A model generated the notes under the pieces. It did not search any database, was not told the DNA's origin, and saw only the letters and a program-made list of their open reading frames with translations. A stretch of DNA of 5,642 nucleotides from NCBI GenBank assembly GCA_030606095.1, contig JAUWHC010000206.1, positions 1 to 5,642 of the forward strand, written 5' to 3'. Positions within the stretch are counted from its first letter, which is position 1. Each line of letters opens with the position of its first letter. A program made the position numbers and the translations under genes. This DNA comes from Promethearchaeota archaeon (GTDB lineage Archaea > Asgardarchaeota > Lokiarchaeia > Sigyniarchaeales > SOKP01). Shown in pieces: positions 1 through 5,524 of the stretch.

Positions 1-330
1 AAATTTAAGAATCGACCAATTGGGCATTTATCTGGGGGAGAATTGCAAAAAGTTATGGTAGCACGAGCCTTAGTTTCTGAACCTAAAGTAATACTTTTAG
101 ATGAACCAACTAGCGCTTTGGATTTTTTAATGGTGAAAGAGCTAATGGAATTACTAACTGAATTAAATGAAAAATTCAATATTACTATTTTAGTTATAAA
201 CCATCATTTAGATTTGTTAACTCCATACTGTTCAAGATTATTGCTAATAGATGGTACTATTATATTTGATGGGGATCCAAATGATAAGCGGGTAAATGAA
301 ATAATAAATGAAATATTTATAAAATTTTAA
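1..330 (+). CDS. ABC transporter ATP-binding protein, C-terminal part (probable metal-ion importer)
   Basis: This is the last 109 codons of an ABC ATPase whose start, including Walker A and the Q-loop, lies left of the window. The frame is open from base 1. In order it shows the ABC signature LSGGE (visible residues 10-14), Walker B with catalytic glutamate and D-loop (VILLDEPTSALD, residues 30-41), and the switch histidine in VINHH (H68). The usual Asp of the SHD motif is His here. The short tail after the H-loop (IDGTIIFDGDP) fits compact 230-260 residue import ATPases such as ZnuC/MntB. The protein would work on the cytoplasmic face, powering a membrane permease. The metal-transport assignment is inferred mainly from the DtxR/MntR-type regulator 29 bases downstream. 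The signature motifs alone fit other ABC importers as well, so substrate specificity is unproven. The partner permease and binding protein are not in view. Confidence 0.85.
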   Translation, partial: KFKNRPIGHLSGGELQKVMVARALVSEPKVILLDEPTSALDFLMVKELMELLTELNEKFNITILVINHHLDLLTPYCSRLLLIDGTIIFDGDPNDKRVNEIINEIFIKF

Positions 331-341
331 TAAAAATAAAG
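316..341 (+). promoter_or_regulatory. possible weak internal promoter before the metalloregulator
   Basis: A TTTATAAAA stretch (316-324) overlaps the end of the transporter gene, and an A/T-rich stretch follows to 341. These lie 20-44 bases before the ATG at 360 and could act as a TATA box giving the regulator its own very short-leader transcript. No Shine-Dalgarno motif precedes that ATG. Local AT richness makes chance matches likely, and read-through from the transporter gene is an equally good explanation. Confidence 0.25.
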
Positions 342-359
342 ATTTTAAACTACAAAATC

Positions 360-788
360 ATGATGGAATTAGATTATAAAGTAATAAGACTTATACATCG
401 TTTAGAAAAACCTATAAAAATTAGTTATCTTTCAAAAAAAATGCTAATCGCTCACTCAACTTTAGGTAGTTGTATTAAAAGACTGAAAAACAAAGGCTAT
501 GTGAATTACGAGGCTTATCATGAAGTCATGTTAACATCTAAGGGAAAAGATATAGCAAAAGAGTTAAATAGGCACGCAAGACTCTTGGAACTATTATTAC
601 ATTACGAGTTAGGTGTAAAACCAGAATTTGCACATAAAGAAAGCGAAAAGTTAAATCTACTTATCCCGTGTGAAATTATAAATAAAATTTGTAAGAAATA
701 TGGACATCCCAAAAAGTGCCCTTGCGGTGAAGAGATCGTAAGTTCAAGTCATTGTATATGTGAAACTATGATGAAAAATAAAGGTTAA
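360..788 (+). CDS. DtxR/MntR-family metal-dependent transcriptional regulator, short form with cysteine-rich tail
   Basis: The 142-residue protein matches the DtxR/MntR architecture without the third SH3-like domain. A winged helix occupies residues 1-63 (helix-turn-helix about 21-44, wing ending in MLTSKGK at 57-63). A helical dimerisation and metal-binding domain follows (RHARLLELLL at 71-80, FAHKESEKL at 90-98, then GHPKKCPCG at 115-123, the family's usual HPxxCPxG element). Such proteins bind Mn, Fe or Zn and repress uptake genes, which fits the transporter gene 29 bases upstream. Compared with MntR/DtxR, Asp5, Glu77, His92, Glu94 and Glu96 look retained. The usual His in the RHxLLE motif is offset by one residue, and the EH pair after Glu96 is Asn99-Leu100. 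Cys111, 120, 122, 132 and 134 form a cluster that could bind metal. Start: ATG 360 or the adjacent ATG 363. Family assignment is firm; the metal sensed is unknown. Confidence 0.85.
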   Translation: MMELDYKVIRLIHRLEKPIKISYLSKKMLIAHSTLGSCIKRLKNKGYVNYEAYHEVMLTSKGKDIAKELNRHARLLELLLHYELGVKPEFAHKESEKLNLLIPCEIINKICKKYGHPKKCPCGEEIVSSSHCICETMMKNKG

Positions 789-797
789 AAAGTTTAA

Positions 798-811
798 TTA
801 TTTTCATTTTT
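798..811 (+). terminator. U-rich archaeal-type terminator after the regulator gene
   Basis: The stretch TTATTTTCATTTTT starts ten bases after the regulator's stop codon and lies just before the end of the convergent small gene. Archaeal RNA polymerase commonly terminates at such U-tracts without a hairpin. It is the best candidate end for the transporter-regulator transcript. Confidence 0.4.
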
Positions 812-822
812 AGTTTGAAGGT

Positions 823-1074
823 TTAAGGCTTAAAGGGGCTATCATGAATAACTTTATCTATTGCATCTAAGCATGCTTCCTCCCAATTATCATAGGGATC
901 AATATTTTTACAACAATCAGGACACCAATCGTCAGAATAGCCATCATCAAAATCATCAGCCTCTAAATCACCATTTAGAATTTGCCCGCAGTAGAAACAT
1001 GTATTCTCGTCATACCTATCTAAAATTTCATTAATTAGCTCAATTTTTTTCTTTGAATTCATTTTAACACTCAT
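823..1074 (-). CDS. small acidic zinc-ribbon protein, function unknown
   Basis: I do not recognise a named family. The predicted 83-residue protein has two cysteine knuckles, C26-x2-C29-G and C51-P-x-C54 with an extra C55, separated by about 21 residues. This is the layout of a zinc ribbon. The loop between them is very acidic (eight Asp/Glu within residues 36-49). A lysine-rich segment precedes the ribbon (7-10), and a predicted helix with Cys68 follows (64-77). It has no membrane segment or signal peptide and should be cytosolic. It converges with the metalloregulator (34-base gap) and lies downstream of the flavoprotein gene on the same strand, separated by 84 bases containing a probable terminator, so it is likely its own unit. 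The start may be ATG at 1074 or the second ATG at 1062 (residue 5). A TATA-like ATAATATAATAA (minus strand, 1099-1088) is better spaced for the latter. Confidence 0.6.
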   Translation of the reverse strand: MSVKMNSKKKIELINEILDRYDENTCFYCGQILNGDLEADDFDDGYSDDWCPDCCKNIDPYDNWEEACLDAIDKVIHDSPFKP

Positions 1075-1087
1075 TTTTAATAAATCT

Positions 1088-1099
1088 TTATTATATTAT
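1088..1099 (-). promoter_or_regulatory. candidate TATA box of the zinc-ribbon gene
   Basis: Read on the minus strand this is ATAATATAATAA. Its centre is about 32 bases before the ATG at 1062 and 20 before the ATG at 1074. Leaderless archaeal genes place TATA about 26-30 bases before the start codon, so it slightly favours the internal ATG. The evidence is weak because the region is AT-rich. Confidence 0.3.
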
Positions 1100-1110
1100 G
1101 GAACGATATC

Positions 1111-1140
1111 TTAAAAAAAAGTTTGGTAAATAAAAAAAAA
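1111..1140 (-). terminator. double U-tract terminator downstream of the flavoprotein gene
   Basis: On the minus strand, starting 18 bases after the flavoprotein's TAA, there is a run of nine T (1140-1132) and then a second run of eight T (1120-1113), with ATTTACCAAAC between them. There is no strong hairpin. This is a typical archaeal intrinsic terminator layout and would separate the flavoprotein transcript from the zinc-ribbon gene. Confidence 0.6.
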
Positions 1141-1158
1141 TTTCTTTTATTTAAAAAT

Positions 1159-2193
1159 TTAAACTATTATTTTTGAAGCTTTGATCAAAGATTTTTCAGT
1201 GTTCTTAATAATGTTCTCCATAATATCTTTAACGCTTTCAATAGAGCGAATAATACCAATGCTTTGGCCTAATAAAACTGCACCATCATCTATGTTTCCA
1301 TTATAAGTCATTTCATAATGTTTTTGATCTTCTAGAGCCTTTTGTGGAGTAAGTTGAGCTTCGAGCGCCATTTTTTCTTCTTTACTTGAAATAACGCCAT
1401 GGTGCATCGAATAATTATTTTTCCAAAGTCTTATCGGACCTAAAACGCCAGTAACCCATGTCGTATCGTTTGCTTTGGCAGAAGGTACGATGTTTTTATA
1501 GTTATCGTGAAATTCACTCTCTTTTGAAGCAATAAATCTAGAACCCATAGCAACCCCTCCAGCACCTAGGGTTAATGCTGCTGCTACGCCTTCTCCCGTA
1601 GCAAAACCACCACAAGCTATCAATGGGAAATCGGGATGCTTTTGTTTAACTTGCTGAAGAAGTACTAAAGAGCTTATTTTTTCATACGATTGATGCCCGC
1701 CTCCTTCCCAACCTGTAATGGCCATACCGTCGCATCCTGCAGCAACGCATTTATCCGCTAACCATAACGCAGGTGCCACATGAAAATGCTTAATATTTGA
1801 CCCGCCGTCTTTAAGCTTCTTAAATGCATTATTATGAATCATTTTAGGCGTTCCAGCGCTAGTGATTACGTAAAGACATTGTTCTCTTAATTTAGGATTA
1901 TTATTGATAAACCGTGGAATTGCCCGACAGAGCCCTGGTGCATCAATCTGCATTCTTGAAGTTCTTATGTTAAAACCAAAAGGCTTATCAGTATGCTCAA
2001 CGACATATTCCATATTTTTCTTCATTTCAGATAAACTACTTTTTCCAAATAAATTAGTATGACTTAATACTCCCAAACCTCCCGCTTCTGAAACTGCCAC
2101 AGTTAAGTCTGTAGTATAAAACGGACCCATTGGAGCGGCAAAAATAGGATATTTAATCCCAAACATATCTGTAATATTAGTCTTTAAACCCAA
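1159..2193 (-). CDS. NAD(P)H-dependent flavin oxidoreductase, nitronate monooxygenase/FabK family
   Basis: This is a 344-residue FMN-dependent TIM-barrel enzyme of the nitronate monooxygenase/2-nitropropane dioxygenase family. Visible motifs are GIKYPIFAAPMGP at the N-terminus (12-24, first strand and flavin contact), EAGGLGVLS (36-44), EGGGHQ (163-168, with His167 at the position of the catalytic histidine in NMO and FabK), the phosphate-binding segments IACGGFATG (192-200) and GAGGVAMGSRF (210-220), and a closing GQSIGII (309-315). Length is normal for the family. The start is TTG: an in-frame stop lies four codons upstream, and the first ATG (residue 10, base 2166) would cut into the conserved first strand. 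A weak GGGA lies 8 bases before the TTG. Members oxidise alkyl nitronates, reduce enoyl-ACP or reduce quinones, and the sequence alone does not say which. No signal or membrane segment is seen, so it is probably a soluble housekeeping or detoxification enzyme. Confidence 0.9.
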   Translation of the reverse strand: MGLKTNITDMFGIKYPIFAAPMGPFYTTDLTVAVSEAGGLGVLSHTNLFGKSSLSEMKKNMEYVVEHTDKPFGFNIRTSRMQIDAPGLCRAIPRFINNNPKLREQCLYVITSAGTPKMIHNNAFKKLKDGGSNIKHFHVAPALWLADKCVAAGCDGMAITGWEGGGHQSYEKISSLVLLQQVKQKHPDFPLIACGGFATGEGVAAALTLGAGGVAMGSRFIASKESEFHDNYKNIVPSAKANDTTWVTGVLGPIRLWKNNYSMHHGVISSKEEKMALEAQLTPQKALEDQKHYEMTYNGNIDDGAVLLGQSIGIIRSIESVKDIMENIIKNTEKSLIKASKIIV

Positions 2194-2210
2194 TGTTTTT
2201 CCCTATTATT

Positions 2211-2224
2211 AAATTTATATTGTT
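2211..2224 (-). promoter_or_regulatory. TATA box of the flavoprotein gene
   Basis: On the minus strand TATAAA occupies 2219-2214, inside ATATAAATTT. It is centred about 24 bases before the TTG start. This is archaeal promoter spacing for a leaderless or nearly leaderless transcript, and it independently supports initiation at the TTG. Confidence 0.5.
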
Positions 2225-2236
2225 ATTATTAATATT

Positions 2237-2259
2237 ATGAAAGTATTATGAAAAGTATT
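2237..2259. repeat. imperfect tandem 11/12-mer in the divergent spacer
   Basis: ATGAAAGTATT (2237-2247) is followed directly by ATGAAAAGTATT (2248-2259), differing by one A. The shared core AGTATTA begins at 2242 and 2254 and occurs a third time at 2421-2427, just before the sugar-kinase start. Such repeats can be operator half-sites, but in a region this AT-rich chance is a real alternative. Confidence 0.35.
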
Positions 2260-2407
2260 AAATAATCTTTTTGAACGTTTAAATACGAAATAATGGATAT
2301 TATAAATAGCAAGTAACAATTTTCATACACAAACTAATCCGAATATGCTGTTGAAATCTGGTAATATAAACTTTTTAAAATTTTTATTAGCAATCCAATT
2401 TTATTCT

Positions 2408-2415
2408 AATTATAT
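2408..2415 (+). promoter_or_regulatory. TATA box of the sugar kinase gene
   Basis: AATTATAT is centred about 27 bases before the ATG at 2439, the spacing expected for a leaderless archaeal transcript starting at that ATG. This favours ATG 2439 over the in-frame TTG at 2433. There is no Shine-Dalgarno motif at a usable distance, which agrees with a leaderless message. Confidence 0.45.
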
Positions 2416-2438
2416 CAAAGAGTATTAAGTACTTGAAA

Positions 2439-3398
2439 ATGAATCCAGAGATTATATGTTTAGGCGAATTGCTTGTCGAAATTATGAGAACGGAAGATAA
2501 TGTCCCTCATAACATAGAAGGGGGTTTATATAGGGGGCCCTTTCCGAGCGGCGCTCCGGCAATCTTCATAGATTCAGCAGCACGTATGTCAAAACCTTTT
2601 AATTTTTCAACAGGTTTTATTGGGGTTATCGGAAACGACGATTTTGGGGAATGTATTGTTAACAAATTAAAAATTGATGGTGTAGATACTTCTAAAATAA
2701 GAGTTAGTAAAGAAAGAACGACTGGAATCGCTTTTAACCAATACAATTCCGATGGCTCCCGCAAGTTTATTTTTGCTCCGGGAGCAGCAGGGCAGATGAC
2801 TCCAGAAGATATTGAAAAAGAATACTTTTCTAACATCAAAACTCTTCACATTATGGGTAGCGCACTTTCAATTAGCGCCACTTCCCGAAAATCTTGTTAT
2901 AAGGCGATCGACATTGCTAAATTACTTAATCCACGGGTAACTATTTCGTTCGATCCCAATTTGAGACCTGAGATGTTAGATATTAAAACAATTATAAAAA
3001 TATCGAAACCAGTATTAGAAAAGACAACTATTTTATTCCCAAGTGGCGAAGAAGCAGAAATGTTAGCTGGTGTGAAAGGAGAGAAAAAAGCGTGTAAGAA
3101 ATTACTGGAAATGGGTCCCAAATTAGTTGTTTTAAAAAAAGGGAAAGAAGGGTGCCAAATATTTTCTTCGGAGATAGTTGATGGAATAAACATCCCAGGA
3201 TTTAACGTAAAAGAAATAGACCCTACTGGGGCAGGTGATTCGTTTGGAGGTGCATTTATTGTTGGATATTTAGCCAGATGGGATCTAAAAAGAATTGGAC
3301 TGTTTGCAAATGCAGTTGGAGCTCTTAAAGTAAAATTCTTTGGACCTATGCCAAATACATCGTACGAAGAAGTAATAGAATTAATAGAAGGTCGATAA
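2439..3398 (+). CDS. PfkB/ribokinase-family carbohydrate kinase
   Basis: This is a 319-residue ATP-dependent sugar kinase of the PfkB family. From the ATG, residues 5-13 form the first strand (IICLGELLV). GFIGVIGNDDFG (59-70) is the first PfkB signature region, SFDPNLRPE (170-178) the central conserved strand, and DPTGAGDSFGGAF (261-273) the second signature, with Asp267 as catalytic base and GAGD as anion hole. The substrate-side loop reads PSGAPAIFID (36-45) instead of the common GGAPAN, so the frequent Asn is absent. From memory, this loop and the late GPMP resemble a tagatose-kinase-like subgroup, but the sugar cannot be settled by reading. The enzyme would phosphorylate a sugar or sugar acid in the cytosol. 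An in-frame TTG at 2433 would add two residues; ATG is preferred because of family alignment and TATA spacing. It converges with the phosphoesterase gene, with 18 bases between stops and no partner gene. Confidence 0.9.
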   Translation: MNPEIICLGELLVEIMRTEDNVPHNIEGGLYRGPFPSGAPAIFIDSAARMSKPFNFSTGFIGVIGNDDFGECIVNKLKIDGVDTSKIRVSKERTTGIAFNQYNSDGSRKFIFAPGAAGQMTPEDIEKEYFSNIKTLHIMGSALSISATSRKSCYKAIDIAKLLNPRVTISFDPNLRPEMLDIKTIIKISKPVLEKTTILFPSGEEAEMLAGVKGEKKACKKLLEMGPKLVVLKKGKEGCQIFSSEIVDGINIPGFNVKEIDPTGAGDSFGGAFIVGYLARWDLKRIGLFANAVGALKVKFFGPMPNTSYEEVIELIEGR

Positions 3399-3416
3399 AG
3401 AAAAATGCAGATCATT

Positions 3417-5402
3417 TCACTTTAAATGTAATGAAAAGACTTTAGCGCTAACCATCTGATTGTCTTTAATAGTATAATATCTAAAACCTGGTGGCTTAAA
3501 TTTGAATTTTGCTGAAAGTGGGCCGAGTGCTTGTGTTTGAAATACAAAAGGTTTGTTAGCATCGAACCAAGCCTTTAGTTCTAAAGGATCGTTGAATTCC
3601 TTGAGCTTGTCTCGATACCGGGAAGTGTAAATTTCACAAGGTACTTCGATATAAATCGGGAAAAACAGAAAACCGAAATTGATGCGTTCTGTTTTTTTTG
3701 CTTCTTTCAATCGATACTCTTTTAAAGTATGTGTGTGGCCGCACATTGCGAAATCTATTTTCCTCCGAATGATCTTATCTGATCCTGTGAAAATCTTTAA
3801 TAATGTTGACCAGTTGTACATTATCGTTTGATACTTTAAGTTTAAGATTTTGTCTAGTCTTCCCGTCCCGTCGTACCTTTTTAAATTGTCCTCGTAGAAA
3901 TCTGACCACTCCAAACGGCGTTTCCGTATGTTTAATTTCTTTTTATATTTTCTCCTTTTATATCTACTGAGATTGGGGGAGATAGGGGGGGTATGTGTGC
4001 ATACAATAACTTTCTGGTTATGTGCAATTCTGATATATGATCGCAATAAATCTACTTGATACTCCTTAATTCCTTTGGTACTTGGCCCGCCTTTAAGAAG
4101 GTCGTGCGCGTCAGCTATAGAGTCCTGGCCTGTGTCAAGAAATATGAAATTATATTGATCTCCAATTTTAAGCTTAAAATTAAGATTAGGGTTTATATAC
4201 CTAAAATAATCTTTTAAAAATTTATCTCTAGATATAAGGGCAGTAAAGTTATTATAAAATTTTGTGTCGTGATATCCTTTCACATCTGAATGAGTCATAC
4301 CAAATATTTTATGAATGTGGCCAAATTTAATGCCGTATTGCGATTTACGATAATCGTGATTTCCAATAGTAGTAAAAATCGGAACCATAATTTCTTGCTT
4401 ATTAACGAACTCCTCATCGTTTCCTAAATAGGGCGGTTCTTTTAAACCCTTATTCAATCCAAGTAATATATCAATAAAAACATGAAAATTATTCTTGTAA
4501 TGATAATTTCCTTTCGCGATATTAAGATAATCTATTATATCACCCGTCATTAGAACGAAATCTAAATTTTTTTGCGAAACTTTATTATTAGCAAAACCAA
4601 TTAATTTTCTCAGATTATAATTAAAGTTATATTTTGCTGTTCTTAATTCCTCGTATCTATCTTCTTGGAATTCTTCCTTGAATTCAAAATCTCGCGTTAG
4701 AATAAATTTGTTTATTTTTGATATTTTTTTTTCGTTACCACCACAGTTTTTTACCTTATCTTTTACTTTTTGCTTTAGATAATTTAAAATAAAGTCATTT
4801 CTCCTAGCAATATGAAAATCTGTAGCGTGAATAAAGCTAAAATCTTTCCAATCTTTATCGTAAATAGCGATACTATGGTAATTAACTTTATTTTCGCTCA
4901 AGTTTGGGACATCATGAACGATATCAAACAATAAACAATCTCTTTTAGAGGCTTTAAACAAATTTTCAATAGATATAATATCTTTTATTTGAAATCTTAC
5001 TCTGTAAAGTTTGCTTCTTTCTCCAAAAACATCGTCAAATTGAAAAACACAATTATTAATATCCCATACAACGCAATTTAACTCCTCTAAAACTAGCTGA
5101 TCTCTAAAATCTAACTCTTTAATTATTTCTATTTCAACCATATGTAAAGCTATTAGATCTCCTCGTCTTTCTGAAAAATCACCGTTATCTTTTAAAATTG
5201 GCTGGATAAAGATGTTCAAATGGAAGTTTTCTAAAACCTTTTTCGTTGAATGAGATGGAGATGCTATTACTAGAGCTTCGAACGACAAGTTCTTAAAAGG
5301 AACTTGGTCTTGGTTTTTGTAGTCCCTTAAATTCAATAAAATTGGATTTCCTAAATTCGGTTTAATAATAATTGGATAATTTCCAAGCTGTATATCGATC
5401 AT
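3417..5402 (-). CDS. calcineurin-like metallophosphoesterase with extra N-terminal domain and basic insert
   Basis: The 661-residue protein carries the full set of metallophosphoesterase motifs: DFH (Asp195, His197), GDIID (287-291, Asp288), GNHD (347-350), the isolated His in VCTHTPP (His470), and GHTH (555-558). These are the expected ligands of a two-metal centre (commonly Fe, Mn or Zn), so it should be catalytically competent. Ahead of it, residues 1-188 form a mostly beta-strand region running into YDKDWKDFSFIHATDFH, the way purple-acid-phosphatase-like enzymes join an Ig-like domain to the catalytic core. Spacing between motifs is larger than usual: about 93 residues from DFH to GD, and 86 from His470 to GHTH. 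The second gap includes a segment with 12 Lys/Arg in 17 residues (480-496). There is no signal peptide or membrane helix, so it is likely intracellular. The substrate is unknown. It starts at ATG 5402, with a DtxR-type operator-like palindrome 18-36 bases upstream. Confidence 0.88.
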   Translation of the reverse strand: MIDIQLGNYPIIIKPNLGNPILLNLRDYKNQDQVPFKNLSFEALVIASPSHSTKKVLENFHLNIFIQPILKDNGDFSERRGDLIALHMVEIEIIKELDFRDQLVLEELNCVVWDINNCVFQFDDVFGERSKLYRVRFQIKDIISIENLFKASKRDCLLFDIVHDVPNLSENKVNYHSIAIYDKDWKDFSFIHATDFHIARRNDFILNYLKQKVKDKVKNCGGNEKKISKINKFILTRDFEFKEEFQEDRYEELRTAKYNFNYNLRKLIGFANNKVSQKNLDFVLMTGDIIDYLNIAKGNYHYKNNFHVFIDILLGLNKGLKEPPYLGNDEEFVNKQEIMVPIFTTIGNHDYRKSQYGIKFGHIHKIFGMTHSDVKGYHDTKFYNNFTALISRDKFLKDYFRYINPNLNFKLKIGDQYNFIFLDTGQDSIADAHDLLKGGPSTKGIKEYQVDLLRSYIRIAHNQKVIVCTHTPPISPNLSRYKRRKYKKKLNIRKRRLEWSDFYEDNLKRYDGTGRLDKILNLKYQTIMYNWSTLLKIFTGSDKIIRRKIDFAMCGHTHTLKEYRLKEAKKTERINFGFLFFPIYIEVPCEIYTSRYRDKLKEFNDPLELKAWFDANKPFVFQTQALGPLSAKFKFKPPGFRYYTIKDNQMVSAKVFSLHLK

Positions 5403-5417
5403 AGTTTAGTCGTAAAA

Positions 5418-5440
5418 TATTAGGTGAAATTAACCTAATA
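5418..5440. promoter_or_regulatory. DtxR/IdeR-type operator-like inverted repeat
   Basis: Perfect 8-bp arms TATTAGGT (5418-5425) and ACCTAATA (5433-5440) flank the 7-base spacer GAAATTA. The inner 19 bp (5420-5438), TTAGGTGAAATTAACCTAA, has the same half-sites and spacing as the corynebacterial DtxR/IdeR operator consensus TTAGGTTAGCCTAACCTAA, with 15 of 19 identical positions. It covers the place where the phosphoesterase's TATA box should be (minus-strand TTAATTT about 28 bases before its ATG), so a bound repressor would block transcription factors there. It is about 30 bases upstream of the TATA box of the gene starting at 5525. An RNA hairpin is the main alternative. Confidence 0.55.
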
Positions 5441-5463
5441 ATTATTATTTGATTTCCTATTTT

Positions 5464-5477
5464 AAAAATATATATTT
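5464..5477 (+). promoter_or_regulatory. TATA box of the right-edge gene
   Basis: AAAAATATATATTT is a strong archaeal TATA-like element. A transcript beginning about 26 bases after its centre would start near 5497. That leaves a leader of roughly 28 bases containing the Shine-Dalgarno motif at 5512-5517. This gene therefore appears to have a leader, unlike its neighbours. Confidence 0.45.
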
Positions 5478-5511
5478 GCAGAATTTAATAATAATACATC
5501 GACTATTAAAG

Positions 5512-5517
5512 AAAGGA
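5512..5517 (+). promoter_or_regulatory. ribosome binding site of the right-edge gene
   Basis: AAAGGA lies seven bases before the ATG at 5525, a normal Shine-Dalgarno distance. It is the clearest ribosome binding site in the window and decides this start. Confidence 0.5.
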
Positions 5518-5524
5518 TTTTAAA

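Larger units (their letters stand above)
2194..2438. promoter_or_regulatory. divergent promoter region between flavoprotein and sugar kinase genes
   Basis: This 245-base, very AT-rich spacer has no convincing reading frame and no structured RNA that I can see. It holds a TATA box facing each gene (minus 2219-2214; plus 2408-2415), the tandem 11/12-mer at 2237-2259, and further plus-strand TATA-like stretches at about 2300-2308 (TTATAAATA) and 2363-2369. Its length is more than two leaderless archaeal promoters need, so it may include regulatory sites. Confidence 0.5.

Noticed and set aside
43..330. A separate short gene starting at 43
   Set aside because: The frame is open to base 1 and includes the LSGGE signature upstream of 43. 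This is the truncated end of a longer ABC ATPase, not an independent 95-codon gene.
1551..1575. ACCTAGGGTTAA resembling a second DtxR half-site pair
   Set aside because: It lies inside the conserved coding sequence of the flavoprotein (encoding the GAGG/LTLG region), and the half-sites are in the wrong order and spacing.
2194..2438. Hidden small gene or tRNA in the divergent spacer
   Set aside because: The spacer is too AT-rich and stop-rich, with no cloverleaf arms, TTCRA-like T-loop or frame with a plausible start and composition.
2507..3415. Long antisense open frames of 60-172 codons opposite the sugar kinase
   Set aside because: They lie wholly or almost wholly within the kinase gene, whose PfkB motifs are intact from end to end. 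Their translations show no domain and have low-complexity composition, so they are shadows of the coding strand.
5418..5440. The inverted repeat as an intrinsic terminator or riboswitch
   Set aside because: It lies upstream of both flanking genes and no U-tract follows the stem directly. It is probably outside both mature transcripts, and its 19-bp geometry fits a protein operator better.
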